Shown in pieces: positions 43,948 through 53,533 of a stretch of 64,000 nucleotides of DNA; the stretch's first letter is position 1; every line of letters starts with the position of its first letter. A program made the translations under genes and the position numbers. The stretch comes from Rhodoblastus acidophilus (GTDB lineage: Bacteria > Pseudomonadota > Alphaproteobacteria > Rhizobiales > Beijerinckiaceae): NCBI RefSeq assembly GCF_009720655.1, contig NZ_WNKS01000002.1:310001-374000 (forward strand). The letters are read 5' to 3'. The notes beneath the pieces were generated by a model that was not told the DNA's origin, searched no databases, and saw only the letters and a list, made by a program, of their open reading frames with translations.

Positions 43948-45794
43948 CACAGGTCCTCTTCTTGCGCCTCGTCGGCGTAGGTAATGTCATCGCCGCGAAC
44001 TTCCGCGCCCTCGTAGAGCGGCTCGGCCTTGCTGTCCACAGGCGTATCGTCGCCCCCGCGCACCGCGACGATCACCGCGCCGGGAAAATTGTCGAGCGCG
44101 GCGCGCACCAGCGGATGCGCCTGCACGCCAATCCGTTTTTGCGTTTCGCGCGCCTCGGCCTGCTCCTTCAGCGTCGGTGCGCCCGGTGCGTGGGACAACG
44201 CGACCAGCCAGCGCTCCCCGGTCCAGTCCTGCAATTTTTTGGAAAGCTGCACCGGAAGCGCGGGCGAGGCGCCCTGCGCCAGCGCGAATTCCAGCCGCCC
44301 CTGCTCAAAACGGACCAGCCGCACGTCGCGTTCCAACGCCGTCTTGGTCTGAATGTCGCGTTTTTCGCCGGCGAGCGCGACGAGTTCGGCAAAATTTTGC
44401 AGTTGGACGGCGGGCGCCGCTTGCATCGAGGGCGCGGGCTGGGGCGCCGGGGCAGGTTGCGCGGAAGCCAGTCGCGGTGCGCTCTGGCGCAGGGCGGCGC
44501 TCGCCCCGCCGGAAGGCCCCGACGGCGTGCGACGCGGCCCGCCGCTGCCCGGCTCGGACGCGGCGAGTTGCTTCAAAACCTCTTCCGGCGACGGCAGGTC
44601 GGCGGCATAGGCGAGACGCACCAAAACCATATCGGCCGCAGCCAAGGGTCGCGGCGAATCCTTCACCTCCTCGATGCCCTTGAGCAGGATCTGCCAGGAG
44701 CGCGACAGCACGGACATGGCGAGTTTTTCCGCCAGCTCCGCTCCCTTTTCGCGCTCGAACTGCCCGGAGGCGACTTGCGCCGTCTTGGCCGACACCTTCA
44801 TGCAGGTGACGAAATGGACGAATTCGGCAAGATCGGTGAGGATCTTCGCGGGATCCGCGCCGAAATCGTACTGCTCCTTCAAATTGTCGAGCGCCTCGGC
44901 GACGTCGCCGCGCATGACCGCCTCGAACAAGGCTATGATGCGGCTGCGGTCGGCCAGGCCCAGCATGGCGCGCAGCGTCTCCGCCTCGATCGGCGCGCCG
45001 GCGCCGTGGGCGATGGCCTGATCGAGCAGCGACAGCGCGTCGCGAACCGAGCCTTCAGACGCCCGGGCAATTAGCAGCAGCGCCTCATGGTTGATCTCGA
45101 CCTTTTCCTTGTCACAGATCGCGCCGAGATGGCGCAGCATCACCTCGGCCTCGACGCGGCGCAGATCGAAACGCATACAGCGCGAGCGCACGGTCACCGG
45201 CACCTTGTCGATTTCGGTGGTGGCAAACAGGAATTTGACGTGCGGCGGCGGCTCCTCAAGCGTCTTCAGCAGCCCGTTGAAGGCGCTCTTCGACAGCATG
45301 TGCACTTCGTCGATAATATAGACCTTGTAGCGCGCCATCGCCGGCTGGTAGCGCGAACTGTCGACGATCTCGCGGATGTCATCGATCGAGGTGTGCGAGG
45401 CCGCGTCCATTTCGATCACGTCGACATGACGCGACTCCATGATCGCCTGGCAGTGAACGCCAAGCTCGTTCATGTGGATGGTCGGGCGATCCACGGCAGG
45501 GCGCCCGTCGCGGGCGGGAAGCTGATAATTGAATGCGCGGGCGAGAATACGCGCCGTCGTCGTCTTGCCGACGCCGCGCACGCCGGTGAGCATGTAAGCC
45601 TGATGGATGCGGTCGAGGTCGAAAGCGTTTTTCAGCGTGCGAACCATCGGCTCCTGGCCGATCAGGTCCTCGAAACGCGACGGCCGGTATTTTCGCGCCA
45701 GCACGCGATAGGCGCCCGCAGGCCGCCGCTCCTGCGGCGTGGGGAACAAACCGGTCTCGCTGTCAGGATTTTGCGCGGACTCGTCCATCTCCAA
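43947..45794 (-). CDS. dnaX: DNA polymerase III subunits gamma and tau
   Basis: The clamp-loader ATPase. Walker A is GVRGVGKTTT (71-80), and IDEVHMLSKSAFN and the SRC sensor region VPVTVRSRCMRFDLRR follow. It is 615 residues long, like other alphaproteobacterial DnaX proteins. The zinc site of the E. coli protein is reduced to a single Cys in GVHCQAI. A Pro/Ala-rich linker precedes the C-terminal domain. No programmed-frameshift signal is obvious to the eye. It precedes ybaB and recR. Confidence 0.97.
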   Translation of the reverse strand: MEMDESAQNPDSETGLFPTPQERRPAGAYRVLARKYRPSRFEDLIGQEPMVRTLKNAFDLDRIHQAYMLTGVRGVGKTTTARILARAFNYQLPARDGRPAVDRPTIHMNELGVHCQAIMESRHVDVIEMDAASHTSIDDIREIVDSSRYQPAMARYKVYIIDEVHMLSKSAFNGLLKTLEEPPPHVKFLFATTEIDKVPVTVRSRCMRFDLRRVEAEVMLRHLGAICDKEKVEINHEALLLIARASEGSVRDALSLLDQAIAHGAGAPIEAETLRAMLGLADRSRIIALFEAVMRGDVAEALDNLKEQYDFGADPAKILTDLAEFVHFVTCMKVSAKTAQVASGQFEREKGAELAEKLAMSVLSRSWQILLKGIEEVKDSPRPLAAADMVLVRLAYAADLPSPEEVLKQLAASEPGSGGPRRTPSGPSGGASAALRQSAPRLASAQPAPAPQPAPSMQAAPAVQLQNFAELVALAGEKRDIQTKTALERDVRLVRFEQGRLEFALAQGASPALPVQLSKKLQDWTGERWLVALSHAPGAPTLKEQAEARETQKRIGVQAHPLVRAALDNFPGAVIVAVRGGDDTPVDSKAEPLYEGAEVRGDDITYADEAQEEDL

Positions 45795-45840
45795 ACCGCC
45801 GAATCAGGGCGCCAGCGGTCGTCAGGCGCGCAAATTTTAA

Positions 45841-45938
45841 GTGGGAGGTTGGACAGAGACCCGCCCGGTCTCGTTAGGGCTGCTTCCTTCCGGACCTGAC
45901 CCGGTTGGCGAGTGGAACGTCCACCGCCAACCTCCCGC
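45841..45938 (-). ncRNA. ffs: small signal recognition particle RNA (4.5S-type)
   Basis: The minus strand contains GGGTCAGGTCCGGAAGGAAG, the conserved SRP RNA domain IV core. The terminal stem is complete: GGGAGGTTGG at one end pairs with CCAACCTCCC at the other. The length is about 98 nt. It lies upstream of dnaX, in the location seen in many bacteria. The exact ends are estimated. Confidence 0.95.
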
Positions 45939-46028
45939 CGCTTATTTGGACCATCGAGGCGTTTTGTGCAAGAGGGTTGCGCGCCGTCGCCGGGGGCGCC
46001 AAGCTGGCGCACCCGGAACGGAGCCCAT

Positions 46029-46439
46029 ATGACCTTCGCCCTCGACCCGCGCCTTGAAGCCGACACGGTTCCGCTCGGCGACATGGCCCTGTGCCGGGTT
46101 CTGCTGATGAACGACAGCCGGTTTCCCTGGCTGATCCTGGTCCCGCGCCGGGCCGGACTGGTCGAAATCACGGACCTGACCCCCTCGGAGCGCCGCGCCC
46201 TGTTTGAAGAGGCGGCGCTGGCGGCCGACCGCCTGAAACTGCTGACCGGGGCAAAAAAAATCAACATCGGCGCGCTGGGCAACGTTGTGCGGCAATTGCA
46301 TGTCCATGTGGTCGGACGTTCCGAAACAGACGCCGCCTGGCCGGGTCCAGTCTGGGGCGCCGGCGTCGCCGAGCCCTACGACGATCCGCAGCCCCTGCTG
46401 GACAGGCTGCGGCGCGCGCTGACCCCGGAAGTCCCTTGA
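46029..46439 (+). CDS. HIT-like protein with altered histidine triad
   Basis: A 136-residue protein of the HIT superfamily. The signature is RQLHVHVVGR where active members have HxHxH: the first histidine is Gln, and two remain. KINIGALGN and the following WPGPVWG match the HIT-like family found in alphaproteobacteria. Whether it hydrolyses nucleotides is unclear. Its stop overlaps the nudC start within TTGA, so the two are coupled. The start at 46029 is the first ATG that keeps the fold intact. Confidence 0.85.
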   Translation: MTFALDPRLEADTVPLGDMALCRVLLMNDSRFPWLILVPRRAGLVEITDLTPSERRALFEEAALAADRLKLLTGAKKINIGALGNVVRQLHVHVVGRSETDAAWPGPVWGAGVAEPYDDPQPLLDRLRRALTPEVP

Positions 46440-47404
46440 CGCCCTTCGACCTGATGGTTTTTTCCGGCAACCCGCTCGACAGGCTGTCGGAAAAGCGCGA
46501 CGACGCGGCCGCGCTGACCGCGCTGCTGGAAAATGCCGGCGCGCGGGTGGCGGCTTTCGTCGGGGCCATGCCGGTGCTGCGCGCCAACGGCGACGGTTTT
46601 GCCGCGCTTCACGCGCTCGACGACCTCCGCGCCCTGCCCGCTGCCGAAGCGCCGGTTCTGCTGGGACGCGACGACGAAGGCCCGGTTTATGGGCTGCTGC
46701 TGGCCGACTCGACGCTGGCGCACAAGACGTCCGGCGCGGCGGACGCTTTTGTGGACCACCACGAATCCGCGATCGCCGGACGTCCGGACCTGCACGTCCG
46801 CGATCTGCGCGCGCTTGCGGTCGAAAACGCGCTGACCCGTGACGAGATCGCCATCCTCGCCCAGGCCAAGACCGTGCTGCACTGGCATGCAAACCACCGT
46901 TTCTGCGCCCGCTGCGGCGGGAAAACGGTTTCGACGCAGGCCGGCTGGCGGCGCGATTGCGAAAACTGTGGCGCACAACATTTTCCGCGCACCGATCCGG
47001 TGGTGATCGTGCTGGTGACGCACGGGGACAGCTGCCTGATGGGACGTCAAAAGCAATTTCCGCCGGGCATGTATTCCTGCCTCGCCGGCTTCGTCGAATG
47101 CGGCGAGACCCTCGAAGAAGCGGCGCGGCGCGAAATTCTCGAGGAGTCGGGCGTGCGCCTGGGCGCGGTCGAGGTTTTGGCCTCGCAGCCCTGGCCCTTT
47201 CCGGCATCGCTGATGATCGGCTGCCGCGCCGAGGCTTTTTCGCGCGACATTGTGATGGATGCGCAGGAGTTGGAGGACTGCCGCTGGTTTTCGCGCGAAG
47301 AGGTCCGCGCCATGGTGGCGGGCTCGCATCCTCACGAACGCAAGGCCCCTCATCCGATCGCTATCGCCCGAGGGTTGCTCGAACACTGGCTCGCAACCGC
47401 CTAA
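46436..47404 (+). CDS. nudC: NAD+ diphosphatase/decapping enzyme NudC
   Basis: A 322-residue Nudix hydrolase that cleaves NAD(H) and removes NAD caps from RNA. The zinc ribbon CARCGGKT...CENCG is visible, followed by the Nudix box GFVECGETLEEAARREILEESG and the family marker SQPWPFPASLM. A TTG at 46436 overlaps the HIT stop as TTGA; an ATG at 46454 is an alternative. A 13-bp perfect hairpin follows the stop. Confidence 0.94.
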   Translation: MTPFDLMVFSGNPLDRLSEKRDDAAALTALLENAGARVAAFVGAMPVLRANGDGFAALHALDDLRALPAAEAPVLLGRDDEGPVYGLLLADSTLAHKTSGAADAFVDHHESAIAGRPDLHVRDLRALAVENALTRDEIAILAQAKTVLHWHANHRFCARCGGKTVSTQAGWRRDCENCGAQHFPRTDPVVIVLVTHGDSCLMGRQKQFPPGMYSCLAGFVECGETLEEAARREILEESGVRLGAVEVLASQPWPFPASLMIGCRAEAFSRDIVMDAQELEDCRWFSREEVRAMVAGSHPHERKAPHPIAIARGLLEHWLATA

Positions 47405-47405
47405 T

Positions 47406-47436
47406 ACGATTTCCGAACGATCAGTTCGGAAATCGT
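47406..47436. terminator. 13-bp perfect hairpin after nudC
   Basis: ACGATTTCCGAAC pairs with GTTCGGAAATCGT around the 5-nt loop GATCA. It lies between the convergent nudC and pabC-like genes. A related hairpin with the core ATTTCCGAAC/GTTCGGAAAT is at 55855. No T-run follows, so termination is possible but unproven. Confidence 0.6.
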
Positions 47437-47477
47437 CCTCGGCCGCGCCCAGCGGCGTGAGTGGCCGGCCCCGGGGA

Positions 47478-48134
47478 TTAGAACAACAGACGTGCGCGAA
47501 ACGGCCCGCGAAGGGCGTTACCGAGCGAAAAACCCGAGCGCAGGTCGTCGAGGCGCAGCCGGTGTTCCCGCGCCTCGCCGCGCGCCAGGAGGTCGGCGCG
47601 CAGCACGCCCGCGAGCAGGCCGCAGTCGAGCGGCGGCGTCAGCAAGCCGCGTTCGTGCTGCAAAAACAGGCTTGTTCGCGCGCCCTCGCAAACCTCGTCG
47701 CGCTCGTTGAGGAAGATGACTTCATCCACGCGCGGGTCGGCGGCCTGGGCCGCGGCGAGCGCGTCCTCGTAGGTCGCGCGCCGCGTGGTCTTGTGCCGCA
47801 GCAGGGGATTCGCCGAGTCAAGCCGAGTTCCCGCCACCGCCACGCGCCAGATTTTTGCCGGCTCGGGGACGAACGGCGCGGCGCTCCAGCCGATTTTGCC
47901 GTCACGGCGCAGTTCCAACCGAACGCGCAGGCGATCCGCCTCCGGAAAAACACAGGCCTCTGCCAGTACTATGTCATAGGCCTCATATGAAAAGGCGAAG
48001 CCGAGCGCGCGCGCCGAGTTTTTGAGGCGCGCGCGATGGCCCTCGACCAGCCAATAGCCGCCGTCGCGCGTCCACAAAATAGTTTCGATCAGGCCGAAAT
48101 CGTCGGCGCCAGGAAGCGGGCCTTCAGCAGACAT
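47478..48134 (-). CDS. pabC: class IV aminotransferase, probable aminodeoxychorismate lyase
   Basis: A 218-residue PLP enzyme of the class IV fold. The PLP lysine is expected in LLRHKTTRRATYEDAL, and FLNERDEVCEGARTSLFL is the matching family core. Its gene overlaps the end of pabB by 46 bp, which supports a role as 4-amino-4-deoxychorismate lyase in folate synthesis. It is shorter than typical class IV enzymes, so assignment to PabC rests on the context. Confidence 0.85.
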   Translation of the reverse strand: MSAEGPLPGADDFGLIETILWTRDGGYWLVEGHRARLKNSARALGFAFSYEAYDIVLAEACVFPEADRLRVRLELRRDGKIGWSAAPFVPEPAKIWRVAVAGTRLDSANPLLRHKTTRRATYEDALAAAQAADPRVDEVIFLNERDEVCEGARTSLFLQHERGLLTPPLDCGLLAGVLRADLLARGEAREHRLRLDDLRSGFSLGNALRGPFRARLLF

Positions 48135-49219
48135 TCCTCGTATTCCTCTTCCGCCCGCGAATCCGCGACGATCGCCGAGCCCACCGGGCAGGTGAGCGCA
48201 CCGTCGGCGCCGAGCGTGAGCGTGCGTATGGCGACATTGAAGCGCATGTCGCCGCCCGGCGCGATCACCCCCATCGCCCCGCAGTAAGCCCCCCGCGAAA
48301 ACGCCTCCTGTTCGGCGATGATCTCCATCGCGCGGATTTTTGGCGCGCCGGTGACGGAGCCGCAGGGAAACAGTCCGGCGAAAATATCCAAGAAACTCAG
48401 GTCAGTCCGGAGAACGGCTTGCACCCCGGAGGTCATCTGGTGGAGCGTGGGAAAGGTTTCGACTGTGTAGAGATCAGTGACTTGAACAGAGCCGACCTCT
48501 GACAACCTGCTGAGATCATTGCGCAAGAGATCGACGATCATCAGGTTTTCCGCGCGATTCTTCTCGTCCGCCGCCAGGCGCGCCACCAGCGCGCGGTCGT
48601 CATCCCAGGTTTTCCCACGCGGCGCCGTGCCCTTCATCGGACGCGTAAAAATGCGCTGTCGCTCGGTCGAAAAGAACTTTTCCGGCGACAGCGACAGGAT
48701 GGTCTCGTCGCCCAGCGCGACGATGCCGCCAATTTCGACGGGCTGGCGCAGCCGCAGCGCGCGGTAAAGGTCGCGCGGGTCGCCCGCGAAACATCCTGAC
48801 AACGGAAAGGTCAGGTTGATTTGGTAGACGTCGCCTGCTTCGATATAGGCTCGACAGGCGTCAAAGCGCCGCCGGTAGTCCTCGAAGCGCCAGAGCGGGC
48901 GCACATCCGCGATTTCTGGCGCCGGCGCGACGGAGACGGCGGGCGGTGCGGAAGGCGCTTCAAAAATGCCGAATTGCAGCAGCGGGGTCTTCCGCGGGCC
49001 GAGAAGTGGGAGCAGCCGCGGCTCCAGCGCAAGACCACATTCGTACGCGACATGGCCAGCCGCCCAAAAATTTTCGCGCGCGGCCTGCTGCAGGAGCGCG
49101 AGCGCGGGCGCAACCTCTTCCGCATGATAGGCGGTGACGATTCGGCGCGGCGCGGCGAAATGCAGCGTTCCGCGTGAGCGGTCCTCGATCAGGCAGAAGG
49201 GTTCGCGCGCGTTCGCCAT
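48089..49219 (-). CDS. pabB: aminodeoxychorismate synthase component I
   Basis: A 376-residue chorismate-binding enzyme that forms 4-amino-4-deoxychorismate for folate. The core motifs [16 protein letters not shown] (the PIKGT-type lysine typical of PabB), [21 protein letters not shown] and GAYCGAMG are present. The N-terminal domain is shorter than in E. coli. The ATG at 49219 is the first start compatible with the fold. It overlaps the downstream lyase gene; in many relatives the two are fused into one protein. The PabA glutaminase is not in the window. Confidence 0.93.
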   Translation of the reverse strand: MANAREPFCLIEDRSRGTLHFAAPRRIVTAYHAEEVAPALALLQQAARENFWAAGHVAYECGLALEPRLLPLLGPRKTPLLQFGIFEAPSAPPAVSVAPAPEIADVRPLWRFEDYRRRFDACRAYIEAGDVYQINLTFPLSGCFAGDPRDLYRALRLRQPVEIGGIVALGDETILSLSPEKFFSTERQRIFTRPMKGTAPRGKTWDDDRALVARLAADEKNRAENLMIVDLLRNDLSRLSEVGSVQVTDLYTVETFPTLHQMTSGVQAVLRTDLSFLDIFAGLFPCGSVTGAPKIRAMEIIAEQEAFSRGAYCGAMGVIAPGGDMRFNVAIRTLTLGADGALTCPVGSAIVADSRAEEEYEECLLKARFLAPTISA

Positions 49220-49307
49220 GCCAATGGCCTTAACGCGGAACGGGCGGCAAAAAAAGGCTGGCGAAGCGGCTGCGGTCGGGTGTAGCCAAGGTCCAAGGAG
49301 ATTTTTC

Positions 49308-50024
49308 ATGGCCCTCGTGCTGTTTTCGGGCGGACAGGATTCGACCACATGCCTCGCCTGGGCGCTGGAGCGTTTCGAACGCGTGGAGACGCTCGGCTTC
49401 GACTATGGCCAGCGCCACCGGGTCGAACTGGAGCAGCGCCAGGTGCTGCGCGCGGAATTGCGCGAAATCAAGCCGCACTGGGCGGGGCGGCTCGGACCGG
49501 ACCACACGCTCGACCTCGGGGCGCTCGGCGCCATTTCCGATACCGCGCTGACCGGCGACAAGAAGATCGAATTGACCGAAAGAGGTCTTCCCAACACATT
49601 CGTGCCCGGCCGCAACCTGATCTTCTTGACCTTCGCGGCGGCGCTCGCCTACCGGCGCGGCCTGACCCACATCGTCGGCGGCATGTGCGAGACCGACTTC
49701 TCCGGCTATCCCGACTGCCGCGACGATGCGATCAAGGCCATGCAGGTGGCGCTGAACATCGGCATGGAAAGCCGCTTCGTCCTGGAAACGCCGCTGATGT
49801 GGCTCGACAAGGCGCAAACCTGGGCGCTCGCGGAAAAGCTGGGTGGCGAGAGCCTTATCAACGCCCTGATCGAGCACAGCCACACCTGCTATCTCGGCGA
49901 ACGCGGCGAGAGGCGCGCCTGGGGCTACGGCTGCGGCCAATGTCCGGCCTGCACGCTGCGGGCGCAGGGCTACGAAAAGTGGCGAACCCGCGCATTTGCG
50001 CAAAATCGCCAAAAGTTGTCTTGA
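49308..50024 (+). CDS. queC: 7-cyano-7-deazaguanine synthase QueC
   Basis: Converts 7-carboxy-7-deazaguanine to preQ0, an early step of queuosine synthesis. The P-loop is [13 protein letters not shown], and the zinc ligands lie in the C-terminal CYLGERG...[13 protein letters not shown]. It is 238 residues long. The ATG at 49308 has AAGGAG 7 nt upstream. It is divergent from pabB. The last enzyme of the same pathway, queG, is at 1.0 kb; they are not in one operon. Confidence 0.96.
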   Translation: MALVLFSGGQDSTTCLAWALERFERVETLGFDYGQRHRVELEQRQVLRAELREIKPHWAGRLGPDHTLDLGALGAISDTALTGDKKIELTERGLPNTFVPGRNLIFLTFAAALAYRRGLTHIVGGMCETDFSGYPDCRDDAIKAMQVALNIGMESRFVLETPLMWLDKAQTWALAEKLGGESLINALIEHSHTCYLGERGERRAWGYGCGQCPACTLRAQGYEKWRTRAFAQNRQKLS

Positions 50025-50067
50025 AACCCAGATGATCCCATGACGTTTCCCCTGTGGAGTCAACGTC

Positions 50068-50232
50068 ATGTCACCTCAGTCCAACGCAAGCCAGTACTTG
50101 GATTTGCTCAAGGCAAATCCAATCCCCATGTCGATGATGGCCTTTTCTATTGTCGCCGCAATGTGCCTCGACTTCGCCGATGCCGTCACCTTCCGCGATA
50201 CGCTACACGCCTTCCCAGAGAAAAAGGTTTAG
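50068..50232 (+). CDS. possible small protein, 54 residues
   Basis: An ATG at 50068 with TGGAG 8 nt upstream opens a 54-codon frame beginning MSPQSNASQYLDLLK and ending FPEKKV. The central part, PIPMSMMAFSIVAAMCLDFADA, is mildly hydrophobic. It fills the 0.2-kb gap between queC and pheA and overlaps the pheA stop by 4 bp. No family is recognised; amino-acid composition is reasonable for a real gene, but a chance frame is possible. Confidence 0.45.
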   Translation: MSPQSNASQYLDLLKANPIPMSMMAFSIVAAMCLDFADAVTFRDTLHAFPEKKV

Positions 50233-51083
50233 GCCCGCTCGCCCATCCGCAGTCGAAACGGGTGCGCCGGATAGGTCCCGAGAATACGGACCTCCTCGCT
50301 GAAGAACTGCAATTCCTCCAGCGCACGGCCCAGATTGGCGTCCTCGGGATGACCCTCGACATCGACCAGAAACTGCGTCGCGGCGAATTCGCCATTGACC
50401 ATGTAGCTTTCCAGCTTGGTCATATTGACATTGTTGGTGGCGAAGGCGCCGAGCGCCTTGTAGAGCGCCGCCGGAACGTTGCGCACGCGGAAAATGAAGG
50501 TCGTCAGCGTCGGTCCGGCGCCGGGTGGCGGTCTGCGGGCCTCGCGCGACAGAATGACGAAGCGCGTGGTGTTATGGTCCTCGTCCTCGACGAAGCGCGC
50601 GAGCACGTCGAGCCCATAAATCTCCGCCGCCATCAGGGGCGCGAGCGAGGCGCGCGTTTTGTCGCCCCATTCGGCCACCTCGCGCGCCGAGCCGGCGGTG
50701 TCGCCGGTGATCACCGGCTTGAGATTGTGCTGGCGGATGATTTTCCGGCACTGGCCCAGCGCGTGGACATGGCTATAGACGCTGCGCAGATCCTCGATCC
50801 CGGCGCCCTTGACCGCGAGCAGGTGGAAATGGATCGGCAAGAAATATTCGCCGATGATGTGCAGATCCGACCCGGGCAGGAAATGGTGGATGTCGGCGAC
50901 GCGGCCGGCCAGCGAATTCTCGATCGGGATCATGCCGAGGGCGGCGCGTCCCTCGCTGATGGCGGCGAAGGCGTCCTCGAAACTGGCGCAGGGCAGGGTT
51001 TCCCAGCCAGGATAGACATCCGCGCAGGCCATGTGGGAATTGGCGCCGGGCTCGCCCTGGTAGGCGATGATCTTGCTGCTCAC
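50229..51083 (-). CDS. pheA: prephenate dehydratase
   Basis: Converts prephenate to phenylpyruvate in phenylalanine synthesis. The N-terminal catalytic domain has [17 protein letters not shown] and the TTRF motif (HNTTRFVIL). The C-terminal ACT domain contains the LESYMV element, the place of the ESRP regulatory motif, and would bind phenylalanine. It is 284 residues long without a chorismate mutase domain. Its start overlaps the kdsB stop by 4 bp. Confidence 0.95.
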   Translation of the reverse strand: MSSKIIAYQGEPGANSHMACADVYPGWETLPCASFEDAFAAISEGRAALGMIPIENSLAGRVADIHHFLPGSDLHIIGEYFLPIHFHLLAVKGAGIEDLRSVYSHVHALGQCRKIIRQHNLKPVITGDTAGSAREVAEWGDKTRASLAPLMAAEIYGLDVLARFVEDEDHNTTRFVILSREARRPPPGAGPTLTTFIFRVRNVPAALYKALGAFATNNVNMTKLESYMVNGEFAATQFLVDVEGHPEDANLGRALEELQFFSEEVRILGTYPAHPFRLRMGERA

Positions 51084-51823
51084 TTCGAAAAATCCTTCAA
51101 GATTGCGCGCGCCCGCTCCAGGTCGTGCGGAGCGTCCACGCCTAGCGGAACGGCGTCGACGATTTCCACGTCAATGCGCATGCCCGCCTCCAACGCCCGC
51201 AATTGCTCCAGTTTCTCCCGCTTTTCCAAAGCGGAAGGCGGCAGCGCGACGAATTTTTCCAGCGCGGCGCGTCGATAGGCGTAAAGCCCGATGTGATGGA
51301 AGAGATCGCCCTCGCCCCAAGGCGCGGTGGCGCGGGTGAAATAGAGCGCGCGCTGGCGCGTCGGACCGAGCGGCGCGCCAACCAGCTTCACCACATTGGC
51401 GTCGGTCCGCTCCTCCTCGCGAAGAATCCGCGCCGCGAGCGTGGCGATGTCGACCTTCGCATCGGCGAGCGGCGCCAGGGAGGCGCGCACGCTCGCCGGA
51501 TCGATCGTCGGCAGGTCGCCCTGGAGATTGACGATGACGCCGTATTGTCCGTCGGGATCGTAAAGGCGCAGCGCCGCGGCGATCCGGTCGGAGCCGGAGG
51601 GCAGATCCGGATCGGTGACGACGGCCTCGCCGCCGGCGGCGCGCACGACGCGGGCGATCTCCTCGCCGTCGGCCGCCACCAGAACGGGGCCGATTTCCGC
51701 CTCCACCGCGCGGCGAAAGACCTGAACGATCATCGGCGCGCCGCAGATGTCCGCCAGCGGCTTGTCGGGCAATCGGGTCGAGGCGAGCCGGGCGGGAATG
51801 ACGATGAGGGCAGGGTGCGGCAT
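51080..51823 (-). CDS. kdsB: 3-deoxy-manno-octulosonate cytidylyltransferase
   Basis: Activates Kdo as CMP-Kdo for lipopolysaccharide synthesis. It begins with the family motif [24 protein letters not shown] and includes [28 protein letters not shown] and LYAYRRAAL. At 247 residues it is of normal length. It is followed by pheA with a 4-bp overlap and is divergent from the cytochrome c gene, sharing a 170-bp spacer. Confidence 0.96.
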   Translation of the reverse strand: MPHPALIVIPARLASTRLPDKPLADICGAPMIVQVFRRAVEAEIGPVLVAADGEEIARVVRAAGGEAVVTDPDLPSGSDRIAAALRLYDPDGQYGVIVNLQGDLPTIDPASVRASLAPLADAKVDIATLAARILREEERTDANVVKLVGAPLGPTRQRALYFTRATAPWGEGDLFHHIGLYAYRRAALEKFVALPPSALEKREKLEQLRALEAGMRIDVEIVDAVPLGVDAPHDLERARAILKDFSK

Positions 51824-51991
51824 GCCCCTCGTTTCAGGGATTTTGGTTCGCTTGTAAAGGCTGGAGCTTGCGGCGATTGCTTACGTAAAGCATTTGTCGA
51901 GCCGCCCGCTTGGCCAGAGCGGCGCTGCCGTGCAAACATGAGAGAGCCTAAAGAAAATGTGGCGCCGAAGGCGCCCGCCCGGGAGGACGAC

Positions 51992-52513
51992 ATGACTTAC
52001 AATGATCTGGCAAAAGCCGGATTCGGCTTCGTTTGCGCCCTGTTGCTGGGAGTCGTTCTCAGCTTGATCGGAGATGTGCTGGTTTCGCCGATCAGACCCA
52101 AGATCGCCGGCTTTTCCTTCCCGGTCCCAGCGACGACGCAAGGGGCCAAGGTCGAGACCGTGGACGATCTGCTCGCCAAGGCCGATCCGGCGCGCGGCAA
52201 GGAACTGGCGCAGGTCTGCGGCGCCTGCCACAGCTTTGAACGCATCGGCGGCGCCAAGTTCGGTCCCAACCTCTATGGCGTCGTCGGACGTCCCAAGCAC
52301 GCGTTTCCGGGCTTCGCCTATTCCGGCGGCATGAAGGGCCAGAGCGGCAGCTGGACTTTCGCCGAGATCGACAAATGGATCACCAACCCGAAGGCTGTCG
52401 TTTCCGACACGCGGATGCAATTCCCCGGCGAGCCCGACCCCGCCAAGCGCGCCGACATCATCGCCTATCTGCGCACCCTTTCGGACTCGCCCGTTCCGCT
52501 CGCGAAAAACTGA
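51992..52513 (+). CDS. membrane-anchored cytochrome c (CycM-like)
   Basis: A 173-residue protein with an N-terminal membrane anchor (GFGFVCALLLGVVLSLIGDVL) and a class I cytochrome c domain. The heme motif is CGACH (C76, C79, H80) and the probable axial methionine is M142 (TRMQFPG). KFGPNLYGVVGRPK and the tryptophan in WTFAEIDKWI match CycM/cytochrome c552-type proteins that pass electrons from the bc1 complex to aa3 oxidase. The ATG at 51992 follows GGGAGG. No oxidase genes are in the window. Confidence 0.92.
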   Translation: MTYNDLAKAGFGFVCALLLGVVLSLIGDVLVSPIRPKIAGFSFPVPATTQGAKVETVDDLLAKADPARGKELAQVCGACHSFERIGGAKFGPNLYGVVGRPKHAFPGFAYSGGMKGQSGSWTFAEIDKWITNPKAVVSDTRMQFPGEPDPAKRADIIAYLRTLSDSPVPLAKN

Positions 52514-52522
52514 TCGGCGGTT

Positions 52523-53533
52523 TCAGCTGATGGCCGCCTGAAGATCGAGCGTCGGCCTGACGCCGATATCGTCGAAATGCGCGGTGATGAATCTTTTCGC
52601 CGCGTTGGCGCCGATTTCCCGCAATTCCAGAAAAAAATCGTAGTCCGCCTTCATCTTGCTGGCGGCGCCGAAACGGTTGAGCGCGTCCTGCGCCTCGATG
52701 AGGTGGACGCGGATCTCCTTGTAATGCGTTCCGTCCAGCCGCCCCTGGGCGATCAGGCGACGGACGAAATCAATGGCGCGAAATTCCTGCAGCAGCGGCG
52801 CGTTGAAAGTGATCTCGTCGACGCGGCTCATGATTTCGATGGCGGTGTCGGGCGTGCCCTGGCGCACGACGGGACTGATCTGCACGAGGACGATATCGGC
52901 GCAATCGGTTTCCGTGAAAAACGGGAACAGGACGGGATTGCCCATATAGCCGCCGTCCCAATACGGCTCTCCCTCAATTTCGACCGCCTGGAACACCGTC
53001 GGCAGGCAGGCCGAGGCCATCACCATGTCGAGCGTCAGCTCCTCGCGATGAAACACGCGCACCTTGCCGGTTTCGACCGCAGTGGCGGCGATGAACAGCT
53101 TTGGGCCGGCGCTGGCGCGCAAGGCCTCGAAATTCACCGCGCGCTTGAGGATGTCGCGCAGCGGGTTGATGTCCATCGGGTTGAGTTGGGCCGGCGCGAA
53201 CAGGCTCGCGGCCTCTTGCAACATCATGGCGGCGGGCGTCGACGACCAAAAGGCCATCATGCCGTCGAACACCATCCGCCCGGGTTCGGGCAGCGCGCCG
53301 TCGAGGCTCGCCCCCTTCCAGAACGCGGCCATTTGCCGTTGCGCGCCCTCGGCGCCGCCCTTTCGCAAGCCTTCCGCGAAATTGACGGCGTTCATCGCGC
53401 CGGCGCTGGTTCCGCTGACGCCACGGACGTCGAAGCGCCCGTCCTCGAGCAGCGCGTCGAGCACGCCCCAAGTGAAGGCGCCATGGGCGCCTCCGCCTTG
53501 CAGCGCCAGGTTGATGGTTTTTCGAACCGTCAA
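52523..53533 (-). CDS. patatin-like phospholipase
   Basis: A 336-residue patatin domain protein. The oxyanion motif GGGAHG is at residues 13-18, the nucleophile S43 is in GTSAG, and the catalytic aspartate is in WDGGYMGN. The start is a TTG at 53533 that overlaps the 3-hydroxybutyrate dehydrogenase stop as TTGA, so the two are coupled. Relatives found beside bdhA have been connected with polyhydroxybutyrate metabolism, but a phospholipase role is also possible. Confidence 0.9.
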   Translation of the reverse strand: MTVRKTINLALQGGGAHGAFTWGVLDALLEDGRFDVRGVSGTSAGAMNAVNFAEGLRKGGAEGAQRQMAAFWKGASLDGALPEPGRMVFDGMMAFWSSTPAAMMLQEAASLFAPAQLNPMDINPLRDILKRAVNFEALRASAGPKLFIAATAVETGKVRVFHREELTLDMVMASACLPTVFQAVEIEGEPYWDGGYMGNPVLFPFFTETDCADIVLVQISPVVRQGTPDTAIEIMSRVDEITFNAPLLQEFRAIDFVRRLIAQGRLDGTHYKEIRVHLIEAQDALNRFGAASKMKADYDFFLELREIGANAAKRFITAHFDDIGVRPTLDLQAAIS

